Made by a program: the position numbers and the translations under genes. Below the pieces are notes generated by a model. It saw only the letters and a program-made list of their open reading frames with translations, was not told where the DNA came from and searched no databases. Shown one piece after another: positions 8,778 to 16,628 of a stretch of 64,000 nucleotides of DNA; position 1 is the first letter of the stretch; each line of letters opens with the position of its first letter. This stretch comes from VAXT01 sp963794605. Its GTDB lineage: Bacteria > Actinomycetota > Thermoleophilia > Gaiellales > Gaiellaceae. The stretch lies in NCBI GenBank assembly GCA_963794605.1, contig CAWCEN010000004.1, positions 1 through 64,000 of the forward strand. The letters run 5' to 3'.

Positions 8778-9712
8778 GCCTCCGCGGGCGTCGCGTTTCC
8801 GACCTTCGCGTACTCGAGCCACTGCGCCCAGCGCTCGCTCTTGCCGCGGCACGTGTCGAGGTACGCGGTCTGGAGCTCCTTCGTCACCGGCCCGGGCGGC
8901 CCGACCACGCGGTCGTCGACCTCCCTGATCGGCGTCACCTCGGCGGCGGTGCCGGTCATGAAGATCTCATCGGCCGTGACCAGGTCCGAGCGGATCAGGT
9001 TCTTCTCCTCGACGGTGTACCCGAGGTCCTGCGCGATCTGGATCAGCGAGTCGCGCGTGATCCCGGGCAGGATCGAGGTCGCAAGCGGCGGCGTCACGAT
9101 CGTGCCGTCCTTGACGACGAACACGTTCTCGCCCGAGCCGTCTGCGATGAAGCCCTCTGCCGTGAGCAGAATCGCCTCGTCGTAGCCGGCACGGTTGGCC
9201 TCGGTCACCGCGAGCATCGAGTTCAGGTAGATGCCCGTCGCCTTCGACGCGTGCGGGATCGTGTTCGGCCCGACGCGCTGCCAGGACGAGATCTTCACGC
9301 GGATCCCGTTCTTGAGGCCCTCGTCGCCGAGGTACGCGCCCCACGGCCAGCTCATGATCACGACGTCGACCGGGTTGCCCGCGGTCGAGACGCCGAGCTC
9401 CCCGTAGCCGGAGAACGCGATCGGGCGCAGGTAGCACTCGGGCAAGCCGTTCGCGCCGATCAGCTCCATGCACGCGGCGTGGAGGTCATCGACCGAGTAC
9501 GGCAGATCCATGTACAGGAGCTTCGCCGAGTTCTGGAGACGCACCAGGTGGTCGGTCAGCCGGAAGACGGCCGGCCCGTTGTCTGTCTCGTAGCACCGGA
9601 TGCCCTCGAAGACACCCGTGCCGTAGTGCAGGCCGTGGGTCCCGACGTGGACCGTTGCATCGGCCCAGTCGACGAACTCGCCGTTCATCCAAATCTTCTC
9701 GGTCTCGCGCAC
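8774..9712 (-). CDS. ilvE: Branched-chain amino acid aminotransferase
   Basis: 312-aa fold-type IV PLP enzyme that transfers the amino group between glutamate and Val/Leu/Ile. Family signatures: KIWMNGEFV at the N-terminus, HGLHYGTGVFEGIRCYET, the catalytic Lys in HASKATGIYLNSMLA, and DGSGENVFVV plus PPLATSILPGITRDS around the cofactor. A GTG start at 9712 is fixed by AAGGAGG about six bases upstream. It sits in the operon class V aminotransferase - serA - YbaK - ilvE - DegT. Confidence 0.95.
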   Translation of the reverse strand: MRETEKIWMNGEFVDWADATVHVGTHGLHYGTGVFEGIRCYETDNGPAVFRLTDHLVRLQNSAKLLYMDLPYSVDDLHAACMELIGANGLPECYLRPIAFSGYGELGVSTAGNPVDVVIMSWPWGAYLGDEGLKNGIRVKISSWQRVGPNTIPHASKATGIYLNSMLAVTEANRAGYDEAILLTAEGFIADGSGENVFVVKDGTIVTPPLATSILPGITRDSLIQIAQDLGYTVEEKNLIRSDLVTADEIFMTGTAAEVTPIREVDDRVVGPPGPVTKELQTAYLDTCRGKSERWAQWLEYAKVGNATPAEA

Positions 9713-9743
9713 CTCTCGCCTCCTTGGGGTGACTGAACAAAGG

Positions 9744-10232
9744 TTACGTGGCGGCCTCGACTGCGTCCATCACCTGTGCCCGAGCGAGGCGCACGAGGTC
9801 TGCCGACGAAAGCTCCGCCATATGGCTCGGGGAGCCGGCTCCGATCCACACGCGCTTGTGCGAGAGGAGGTTCCGATCGACGAAGACGCGGTCGACGTTC
9901 GGCAGCGGAAACGGGGCGACGGCGCCGGCGACGAAACCCGTCGCCGCTTCGACCTGAGCCGGGGACGCGATCTTTGCCTTGTCCGCGCCCGCAGCGCGGG
10001 CGACCTTCACCGCATCGGCGCGGCGGTCGCCCGGGATCAACGCGACGACCCAGCGGCCGTCGCAGTCGAAGACGAGCGACTTGACGATCTGGCCGAGCTT
10101 GCAACCCACCGCGCGCGCCGCGTCGGCTGCGGTGGGCGTTCCCTCGCGGAACTCCTCGATCCGGGCCTCGACGCCCATCTGGCGCAGGAACGCGGAGACG
10201 CGCTCGACCGGCTCAGGCCACGGGTTGCTCAT
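9744..10232 (-). CDS. YbaK/EbsC-type aminoacyl-tRNA deacylase
   Basis: 162-aa single-domain protein of the YbaK/ProX fold, trans-editing enzymes that hydrolyse misacylated tRNA such as Cys-tRNA(Pro). Visible signatures are KSLVFDCDGRWVVALIPGDRR and GFVAGAVAPFPL (the GxxxGxVxPxG region). The ATG at 10232 (MSNPWPEP) lies 20 bp inside the end of serA and a 31-bp gap separates it from ilvE, so it belongs to the same transcript. Which misacylated tRNA it edits cannot be read from sequence. Confidence 0.85.
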   Translation of the reverse strand: MSNPWPEPVERVSAFLRQMGVEARIEEFREGTPTAADAARAVGCKLGQIVKSLVFDCDGRWVVALIPGDRRADAVKVARAAGADKAKIASPAQVEAATGFVAGAVAPFPLPNVDRVFVDRNLLSHKRVWIGAGSPSHMAELSSADLVRLARAQVMDAVEAAT

Positions 10233-11802
10233 CCGCGCCCAGCTGAATGACGTAGACGTCGTCCATGCCCGCATCGCGCAGCGACGCGACGAGCGCCGGC
10301 GGGGCCGGGGTGTCGAGCGATACCGCCATCAGCGCCTTGCCGCCGCGGTTCGTCCTCGAGACGGCCATGTTCGCGATGTTGATCCCGGCCTCGCCGAAGA
10401 GCGTCCCGATGCGACCAATCACGCCCGGCACGTCGTCGTAGCGGAAGATCGCCATGAGAGGCGACAGCTCCATTTCGAGCTCGAACCCGAGCGCGCTCAC
10501 GAGCCAGCGGCGGTCGTCCCGGCCGATCGTCGTCCCGGCGACGCGCAGCTCGTGTCCCTCGGAGCGGACGGTGACCCGGACGAGGTTCGTGAAGTCCCTC
10601 GACGTGCGGCGCCGCTCCTCGACGACCTCCACGCCGCGCTCGGCCGCGATCACCGGCGCGTTGACATAGTTGACGGGCTGGTCGGCCCGCCCCTGAAACG
10701 CACCGTTCAGCGCGGCCACCGTCAGCAGCCGCGTGTCGTACGCGGACAGCGCTCCGTAGTAGGCGAGCTCGAACCGCTCGGCGCGACCGCTCGCAAGCTC
10801 CATCGCCAGCCGGCCGAGGCTCGCGGCGAGCGGGATGAACGGGCCGAGCACCTCGAGGTCCTCCGCGCCGATCGACGGGATGTTGACCGCGTTCGTGACG
10901 AGCGCGCCCTCGAGCGCGGCCGCGACCTGCTCGGCGACGATCACGCCCGCGCGGTCCTGGGCCTCTTCGGTCGAAGCGGCGAGGTGCGGTGTGACGACGA
11001 CGTTGTCGAGCTCGAGCAGCGGTCCCGAGTACGGCTCCGCGGAGAAGACGTCGAGTGCGGCGGCGGCGACCTTGCCCGAGCGAAGCGCGTCGAGCAGCGC
11101 GTACTCGTCGAGGAGCTCGCCGCGGGCGGCGTTCACGATCCGGACGCCGTCGCGCATCTTCGCGAAGGCGGTCGCGTCGATCGAGCTGCGGGTCTCCGCC
11201 GTCAGCGGCAGGTGGAGCGTCAGGAAGTCGGCGGCAGCGAGCACGTCGTCCACGGTCTCGGCCCGGTCGACGCCGAGCTCGCGGAACCGCTCCTTCGCCA
11301 CGAACGGGTCGTACGCGACAACGGCCATCTCGAGGCCGCGCGCTCGACGCGCGACCTGCTGGCCGATGCGCCCGAAGCCGAGGACACCGAGCGTCTTGCC
11401 CTCGAGCTCGAGCCCGCCGTAGCGCGAGCGCTCCCAGCGGCCGTCCTTGAGCGCGGCGTGGGCCTGCGGAATGTTCCGCGAGAGGGCGAGCATGAGTCCG
11501 ACCGTGTGCTCGGCGGCGGAGATGACCGTCGACTCCGGCGCGTTCGCGACGACGATCCCTCGGCGGGTGGCAGCCTCGACGTCGACGTTGTCCACGCCCA
11601 CGCCGGCGCGGCCGATCACCTTCAGCCGGTCGGCCTTCTCCAGGGTTGCCGCGTCGATCTTCGTCGCGGAACGGATGACGATTGCGTCGTAGCCGCCGAT
11701 CGTCTCCGCCAGGTCGCCGTCCGCGTCCACGTCGACGTCGAAGCGGTCTCGGAGCAGCTCGATCCCGGCCTCGGCGATCGGCTCGCGGACAAGGACCTTC
11801 AA
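10213..11802 (-). CDS. serA: D-3-phosphoglycerate dehydrogenase
   Basis: 529-aa NAD-dependent enzyme for the first step of serine synthesis, at the usual length for the long actinobacterial type. The catalytic/nucleotide-binding halves show GRAGVGVDNVDVEAA, LGVLGFGRIGQQVA (NAD-binding glycine motif) and TPHLAASTEEAQ with the catalytic His. An intervening ASB domain and a C-terminal ACT domain (about 455-529, with VPGVIGRIGTLFGEAGINIA) suggest serine feedback control. It starts with TTG in a TTGA overlap with the class V aminotransferase stop. Confidence 0.96.
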   Translation of the reverse strand: MKVLVREPIAEAGIELLRDRFDVDVDADGDLAETIGGYDAIVIRSATKIDAATLEKADRLKVIGRAGVGVDNVDVEAATRRGIVVANAPESTVISAAEHTVGLMLALSRNIPQAHAALKDGRWERSRYGGLELEGKTLGVLGFGRIGQQVARRARGLEMAVVAYDPFVAKERFRELGVDRAETVDDVLAAADFLTLHLPLTAETRSSIDATAFAKMRDGVRIVNAARGELLDEYALLDALRSGKVAAAALDVFSAEPYSGPLLELDNVVVTPHLAASTEEAQDRAGVIVAEQVAAALEGALVTNAVNIPSIGAEDLEVLGPFIPLAASLGRLAMELASGRAERFELAYYGALSAYDTRLLTVAALNGAFQGRADQPVNYVNAPVIAAERGVEVVEERRRTSRDFTNLVRVTVRSEGHELRVAGTTIGRDDRRWLVSALGFELEMELSPLMAIFRYDDVPGVIGRIGTLFGEAGINIANMAVSRTNRGGKALMAVSLDTPAPPALVASLRDAGMDDVYVIQLGADEQPVA

Positions 11803-12950
11803 GCGGGCTGGTGCTCGTACGTCTCGAGCGCGCGCGTGACGGCGACCCCGCGCTCGATGTCCGCTCCCGCCTCTGCGAGCGCGAGCTCGATTCCCGCGAG
11901 CGCCGTCGTGATGTCGAACACGTCGTAGTAGCCGAGATGCCCGACGCGGAACACCTTGCCCTTGAGCGGGCCCTGGCCCGGCGCCAGTGTGATCCCGAAC
12001 CGGTCGCGCAGGTCGAGCAGGAGCTGCGCACCGTCGACCGGCTCAGGGACGCGGACGGTGGTCACGACCGCCGAGCTGTCGTCGTCCGGAGAGAAGAGGT
12101 CGAGGCCCATCGCCTTGACGCCTGCACGGCATGCTCGGCCGAGCCGGACGTGCTCGTCGAACGCCGCCTCGAGGCCGCGCTCGAGGATCAGGCCGAGCGC
12201 CACGTTGAGGCCGACGACGATCGACACGGCGGGTGTGAAGGCCGCGTCGAGCGCCTCCTGCGCCTCGCGCGTGCGCTCCCAGTCGAGGTAGTAGCGCGCA
12301 GCGGACGCGCCCTCGCGGGCCTTCCACGCTGCGTCGGATACGGAGACCGCCATCAGGCCCGGCGGCGACATCAGTGCCTTCTGCGAGCCCGAGACGACGG
12401 AGTCGAGCCCCCATTCATCCGTCTCGCACGGAACAGCACCGAGGCTCGAGATCGCATCGACGGCGACGAGTGCGCCCGCCTCCTTCGCCGAGGCGGCGAG
12501 CGCGGGCACGTCACACACGACTCCGGTCGACGTCTCGGACTGCGTGACGAGCACCACGCTCGCGCCGCCGAGCTCCGCGAGCCGGGCCGCGAGGTCGCCG
12601 GCGGACGGAGTCTCGCCCCACTCGTAGGCGATGTGCTCGACCTCACAGCCGTACGCGCGGGCGATGTCGGCCCAGCGCTCGCCGAAGTAGCCGGCGGACA
12701 CCGCAACGACTCGGTCGCCGGGCGAGGTGAGGTTCGCGACCACGGACTCGAGGCCCGCCGTGCCGGAAGCCGTGTATAGAAGAACCTCGCCCTCCGTCTT
12801 GTAGACCTCTTTCAGCCGATCGAGCACCTGCCGGTACGTCGGCCTGAAGTCGGGGCTGCGGTGATGGACGATCGGCAGCGCCATCGCGGACAGCACCTGA
12901 GGAGGAACCGGCGTCGGCCCGGGCGTCATCAGATAGCGCTTCTCGGCCAA
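11799..12950 (-). CDS. Class V aminotransferase (serine-glyoxylate/phosphoserine type)
   Basis: 383-aa fold-type I PLP enzyme with MTPGPTPVPPQVL at the N-terminus, the PLP lysine in SGSQKALMSPPG and the substrate-binding GHLGYYDVFD near the C-terminus. These proteins are annotated as alanine/serine-glyoxylate aminotransferases, but their repeated pairing with serA, here as a 4-bp overlap, suggests they make phosphoserine in organisms without a classical serC. That role is inferred from context. It is the first gene of the operon. Confidence 0.85.
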   Translation of the reverse strand: MAEKRYLMTPGPTPVPPQVLSAMALPIVHHRSPDFRPTYRQVLDRLKEVYKTEGEVLLYTASGTAGLESVVANLTSPGDRVVAVSAGYFGERWADIARAYGCEVEHIAYEWGETPSAGDLAARLAELGGASVVLVTQSETSTGVVCDVPALAASAKEAGALVAVDAISSLGAVPCETDEWGLDSVVSGSQKALMSPPGLMAVSVSDAAWKAREGASAARYYLDWERTREAQEALDAAFTPAVSIVVGLNVALGLILERGLEAAFDEHVRLGRACRAGVKAMGLDLFSPDDDSSAVVTTVRVPEPVDGAQLLLDLRDRFGITLAPGQGPLKGKVFRVGHLGYYDVFDITTALAGIELALAEAGADIERGVAVTRALETYEHQPA

Positions 12951-12987
12951 GCGCCTGTGAGCCTAGCTCAGGCTTAGGCTGCTCCTG

Positions 12988-13614
12988 GTGGAAGCGCTCC
13001 TGGCGTTCGGTGCGGCACTGCTCTCGCTCCGGCTGGCGAGCGCCGTTGCAGGCCGCTGGCGGGCGACTCGCAGGCCGGAACTGGCGGCCTGGTCGGGCGC
13101 CCTCATCGCGTACTCGGTAGCGTCGGCCGCGCTCGCCTGGGGCGCGGCGGCGGGCTGGGACGCGCGCGCGTTCCGCGTCTACTACCTCTTCGGGGGTCTG
13201 CTCACGGCGCCGCTGCTCGGCCTCGGCTCGCTCCTTCTTTATGGTTGGAAACGAATAATCGGCCCTGCCCTCATTTACGTCGGGCTTGCGGTCGGGATTG
13301 CGATCTCCGTTCCACTGCACGGAGCGTTCGGCGACAGCATCCCGGCCGCCCAGGACCACCTCGACTTCTTCCCGGCCCGGTTCGTGGCGATCGTCGCGAA
13401 CACGGTCGGCACCCTGGCCGTCGTTGCTGTGGCGATCATCACGATCAGGCGTCGCCCGCTCGGAAACGCGCTCATCCTGGCCGGGGTCAGCGTTGCCGCT
13501 CTTGGCACCGCTCTATCCGGCTTGGGTGCTGCAAGAACGGCGGTTTTCGTGGCAATTGCAGCACTTCTTCTTTACGGAGGTTTTACAGTCTCTCCGCGCC
13601 GGCGCGCTAACTAA
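12988..13614 (+). CDS. Hypothetical integral membrane protein, six to seven TM segments
   Basis: 208-aa protein from a GTG start, almost entirely hydrophobic apart from short basic loops (RWRATRRPE, GWKRIIG, TIRRRPLGN) and a polar loop near 115-130. I do not recognise a family. It diverges from the aminotransferase gene across 37 bp that contain the inverted repeat AGCCTA-N9-TAGGCT. Its last codons are AT-richer than its neighbours. Confidence 0.75.
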   Translation: MEALLAFGAALLSLRLASAVAGRWRATRRPELAAWSGALIAYSVASAALAWGAAAGWDARAFRVYYLFGGLLTAPLLGLGSLLLYGWKRIIGPALIYVGLAVGIAISVPLHGAFGDSIPAAQDHLDFFPARFVAIVANTVGTLAVVAVAIITIRRRPLGNALILAGVSVAALGTALSGLGAARTAVFVAIAALLLYGGFTVSPRRRAN

Positions 13615-13652
13615 CCGCTAGCGTCCCGGTCTCACAGGATTGACACAGATCC

Positions 13653-13719
13653 CCGGGCCCGCCCAGGGGCTTGCTCGGACTTGCGGCCAGTACGTCCGAG
13701 AGCGAGCACTCGGGCCCGG
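13653..13719 (+). promoter_or_regulatory. Structured mRNA leader upstream of a secreted lysozyme-like gene
   Basis: An outer 9-bp stem, CCGGGCCCG (13653-13661) with CGGGCCCGG (13711-13719), encloses a long hairpin: 13669-13673 pairs with 13703-13707 and CTCGGAC (13674-13680) with GTCCGAG (13694-13700), capped by a 13-nt loop. It ends about 10 nt before GAGGGGG, the ribosome binding site. It could be a cis-regulatory RNA; I could not match it to the c-di-AMP (ydaO) or another known riboswitch consensus. Confidence 0.55.
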
Positions 13720-13736
13720 AAAACGAGGGGGTTGTT

Positions 13737-14306
13737 TTGCTCCGACATTCACTGCGGCTTTTGCCTGTGCTCGTACTCGCGCTCCTGGGGCTGTTCGCCC
13801 TGACCGCAGCGCGGCAGGCTGACGCTCGGGACAGGGCCGTCCGCGTCGTCGACGTCCACCCGTCCGACGGAGGCCTGGTTCGCCAGATCCACCACTACCG
13901 ACGCGTGACCTGGCGCTGGCAGTCTGTCATGGGCTTCAGACGCACGCCGGCCTCGCGCAGGGCTGAGAAGCATCCGAGCCGTCGGTACAAGGTTTGGGTC
14001 CGGAACCTCTGGAAGCACCGCGCGAAGCGCGCCCGCCGCCTGGCGGCTCACCCGCCGCACAGGGCCGGCTGGATGTGCATCCAACGCCACGAAGGCGCGT
14101 GGAACGATCCGAACGGCCCGTACTACGGCGGCCTCCAGATGGACCTCGGCTTCCAGCGGACGTACGGGGCTCGGCTCCTAAGCAGGAAGGGCACAGCCGA
14201 TCGCTGGACTCCGCTCGAGCAGATGTGGGTCGCCGAGCAAGCGCACCGCAGCGGCCGGGGCTACTTCCCGTGGCCCAACACGGCGCGCTACTGCGGGCTG
14301 ATCTAG
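13737..14306 (+). CDS. Secreted lysozyme-like/transglycosylase-like protein
   Basis: About 189 aa. A signal peptide (LLRHSLRLLPVLVLALLGLF, cut after ADA) is followed by a basic linker and a C-terminal domain with WMCIQRHEGAWND and YYGGLQMDLGFQRTYG, the pattern of actinobacterial transglycosylase-like (Rpf/lysozyme-fold) domains; the Glu of RHEGAW is the expected catalytic acid. A TTG start at 13737 is preferred because GAGGGGG lies just upstream; the longer reading from TTG 13671 would run through the structured leader. Likely acts on peptidoglycan outside the membrane, as does the L,D-transpeptidase 220 bp downstream. Confidence 0.8.
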   Translation: MLRHSLRLLPVLVLALLGLFALTAARQADARDRAVRVVDVHPSDGGLVRQIHHYRRVTWRWQSVMGFRRTPASRRAEKHPSRRYKVWVRNLWKHRAKRARRLAAHPPHRAGWMCIQRHEGAWNDPNGPYYGGLQMDLGFQRTYGARLLSRKGTADRWTPLEQMWVAEQAHRSGRGYFPWPNTARYCGLI

Positions 14307-14315
14307 GCTCTACAC

Positions 14316-14459
14316 ATGGGACGAGGCTCGAGGCCGATCCGGCGCTGGCGGAGGGACCGGCAGCGCAAGAAGAAGGCCCGCGAGAAGCGGGCCGCCGCTC
14401 CCGAGTCCGCGCCGGCGACGCGGCGCAGGTCGTCGACCCGGTCGAAGCCGGCCGAATAA
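14316..14459 (+). CDS. Small Arg/Lys-rich protein, 47 aa
   Basis: ATG-initiated 47-codon frame nine bases after the lysozyme-like gene. The N-terminal half is highly basic (MGRGSRPIRRWRRDRQRKKK) and the C-terminal half is Ala/Pro/Ser/Arg. Codon use is like the neighbours. Short basic proteins of this type are common in related genomes but I know of no function. No clear ribosome binding site is seen, so it may be coupled to the upstream gene. Confidence 0.55.
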   Translation: MGRGSRPIRRWRRDRQRKKKAREKRAAAPESAPATRRRSSTRSKPAE

Positions 14460-14525
14460 GAACCAGGAGGGTCCGCCCCCGCAGCGGCGGGGTAGCTATA
14501 AGGTCGAGAGGACTCCTGCCGCACG

Positions 14526-15224
14526 ATGCGTCGCCGCAGCAACCCGATTGCTGCTTGCGCCGTAGCGGCCACGGTGCTGGCAGCCGCTGCCGCCCCTACC
14601 CCGGCACGCTCCAGCCCGGCCTCGAAGCTCTTCGCCCGCGGTAGCGACGTCGCCGTGCCCCACCCCGGGCTGCTGCTGATCCACGCCGCGCCCGAGTCGA
14701 ATCGGATCCTCGGCCGAGTCGGAGCGCGGACGGTCTTCGGCTCGCCGATGAGGTTGGCCGTCGTCGGCGGATCGGGCGACTGGCTGGCAGTGATCTCGAC
14801 AATCGCCGGCAATCACGTGCGCGGGTTCGTGCACCGCTCGAAGGTCGACCTCGTGCACGACCCGTTCTCGCTCCAGGTCGATCGGTCGGCGCGCCTTCTC
14901 ACCGTTTGGCGCATGGGGGTACAGCTGCGCCGGTTCGGCATCGCCGTCGGTGCGGCCGCCACTCCGACGCCCCGCGGGCGCTTTGCGATCACCGACAAGC
15001 TCGCGAACTTCTGGCCCGCGGTCTACGGCTGTTGTGCGATCGCTCTCTCCAGCCGGCAGACGCGTCCGACGCCGAACTGGAGCGGCGGCGACCGGCTGGC
15101 GATCCACGCCGGGAGCGGGATCGGGACCGCGGTCTCGAACGGGTGTCTGCGGGCTACCTCGAGAGACATGCTCTACCTGATGCGGGTGCTCCCGCTCGGG
15201 ACGCAGGTCGTCGTCCACGCCTAG
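14526..15224 (+). CDS. L,D-transpeptidase (YkuD) with signal peptide
   Basis: 232-aa exported protein: N-terminal signal (about 1-30, ending APTPARS), an SH3-like or linker region (40-115) and a YkuD catalytic domain (about 120-232). The catalytic signature reads LAIHAG...SNGCLRA, giving the His and Cys of the HX(14-17)SxGCxR motif. It would form 3-3 crosslinks in peptidoglycan. The 14460-14525 gap has TATAAG as a possible -10 box about 30 bp before the ATG. Length is short for the family but the active site is complete. Confidence 0.9.
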   Translation: MRRRSNPIAACAVAATVLAAAAAPTPARSSPASKLFARGSDVAVPHPGLLLIHAAPESNRILGRVGARTVFGSPMRLAVVGGSGDWLAVISTIAGNHVRGFVHRSKVDLVHDPFSLQVDRSARLLTVWRMGVQLRRFGIAVGAAATPTPRGRFAITDKLANFWPAVYGCCAIALSSRQTRPTPNWSGGDRLAIHAGSGIGTAVSNGCLRATSRDMLYLMRVLPLGTQVVVHA

Positions 15225-15227
15225 CCG

Positions 15228-16628
15228 TCAGGTATCGAGCTTTTGGCGTAGGAGCTCGTTGACGAGCTTCGGGTTCGCCCGCCCCTCGGTCTCCTTCATC
15301 ACCTGGCCGACGAAGAAGCCGAGGAGGCCTTGCTTGCCGCTGCGATACGACTCGACCTGCTCCGGGTTCGCGGCGAGCACCTGGTCGACGAGCGGCTCGA
15401 GGTCGCCCGTCTCCGTGATCTGGCCGTCGCCGAGGTAGCTCTCGGCGGAGAAGCCCGGGTCGGCGCTCGCGGCGAGCGCGTCCGTGAACGCTTGCCGCGG
15501 AATGCGGTCGCGCGCCTCGATCAGCTTCGCCAGCTCGTCCGCGTCGACCGCCCCTGGATCGATTCCGGTCGCCGCGAACTGGTTCATGAGGATGTTCGCG
15601 ACAGCCTTCCGGTCGCCGCCGACCCGTTCGAAGAGGCCGTCCCGACCGCTCACGACGAGCCCTTCGGCGAGCTCGAACCCGACCTCCTCGCCGATCCGGT
15701 CAATGCGAGCGCCCGGAAGCTCCGGAAGCTGCGTGCCCAACTCCTCGACGAGGCCGCGCGGCGGCTCGAGCGGGACGAGGTCCGGCTCGGGCAGGTAGCG
15801 GTAGTCCTGCGCCTCCTCTTTCGAGCGCAACGGCGGCGCCGACTCGTTGCCGGGATCGAAGTGCATCGTCTCCTGCTCGACCTGGCCGCCGGCCTCGTAG
15901 ATCTGGATCTGGCGCTGGATCTCGCGCTCGATCCCCTTGGCGGCGAAGTTGAACGAGTTCATGTTCTTGAGCTCGGTGCGCGTGCGGAGCTCGTCGGAGC
16001 CTTCGGGCCTGACGGAGACGTTGACGTCGAACCGGAGCGAGCCCTTCTCCATCTCCGCGTCCGAGATGCCGAGCTCGACGACGGTCTGCCGCAGCAGCTG
16101 GAGGAAGCGCTTCGCGTGCTCCGACGAGTGGATGTCCGGCGCGGTCACGATCTCGACGAGCGGCGTGCCCGCGCGGTTGAAGTCGACGAGCGTCCGGTCG
16201 GCGCCGGCGATGCGGCCCGCGGCTCCGCCCATGTGCACGTTCTTCGCCGCGTCCTCCTCGAGGTGAGCGCGGACGATGCCGACGGAGATGTCACCCTCGT
16301 CCGTGGGCAGCGTGAACGCCCCGTCGACGCAGAGCGGCTCGTCGTACTGGGAGATCTGGTAGCCCTTCGGAAGGTCAGGGTAGAAGTAGTGCTTGCGGTG
16401 GAAGACGGCCCGCTCGACGATCGTGCAGCCGAGCGCGTGTCCGAGCAGGATCGTCATCTCGATCGCGCGCTTGTTCGGCACGGGCAGCGTCCCCGGGTGC
16501 GCGAGGCAGACGGGGCACGTGCGCGAGTTCTCGGGCGCGAAGTACTCGAGCTCACAGCGGCAGAACATTTTGGTCCGCGTCTTCAGATGGACGTGGATCT
16601 CGAGGCCGATGACCGGTGCCCAGTTCAT
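15228..16628 (-). CDS. gatB: Asp-tRNA(Asn)/Glu-tRNA(Gln) amidotransferase subunit B
   Basis: 466-aa kinase/tRNA-binding subunit of GatCAB, which converts Glu-tRNA(Gln) and Asp-tRNA(Asn) to the amidated forms. It opens with VIGLEIHVHLKT and carries a zinc knuckle (MFCRCELEYF...CPVCLAHPG), then YFYPDLPKGYQISQYD and LVDFNRAGTPLVEIV, all diagnostic. The C-terminal YqeY-like tail (about 390-466) is present. The start overlaps the gatA stop by 4 bp in the operon gatC-gatA-gatB. Confidence 0.97.
   Translation of the reverse strand: MNWAPVIGLEIHVHLKTRTKMFCRCELEYFAPENSRTCPVCLAHPGTLPVPNKRAIEMTILLGHALGCTIVERAVFHRKHYFYPDLPKGYQISQYDEPLCVDGAFTLPTDEGDISVGIVRAHLEEDAAKNVHMGGAAGRIAGADRTLVDFNRAGTPLVEIVTAPDIHSSEHAKRFLQLLRQTVVELGISDAEMEKGSLRFDVNVSVRPEGSDELRTRTELKNMNSFNFAAKGIEREIQRQIQIYEAGGQVEQETMHFDPGNESAPPLRSKEEAQDYRYLPEPDLVPLEPPRGLVEELGTQLPELPGARIDRIGEEVGFELAEGLVVSGRDGLFERVGGDRKAVANILMNQFAATGIDPGAVDADELAKLIEARDRIPRQAFTDALAASADPGFSAESYLGDGQITETGDLEPLVDQVLAANPEQVESYRSGKQGLLGFFVGQVMKETEGRANPKLVNELLRQKLDT

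Noticed and set aside
13640..13670. TTGACA at 13640-13645 as promoter of the lysozyme-like gene
   Set aside because: No -10 box at 16-19 bp spacing; the following DNA is GC-only.
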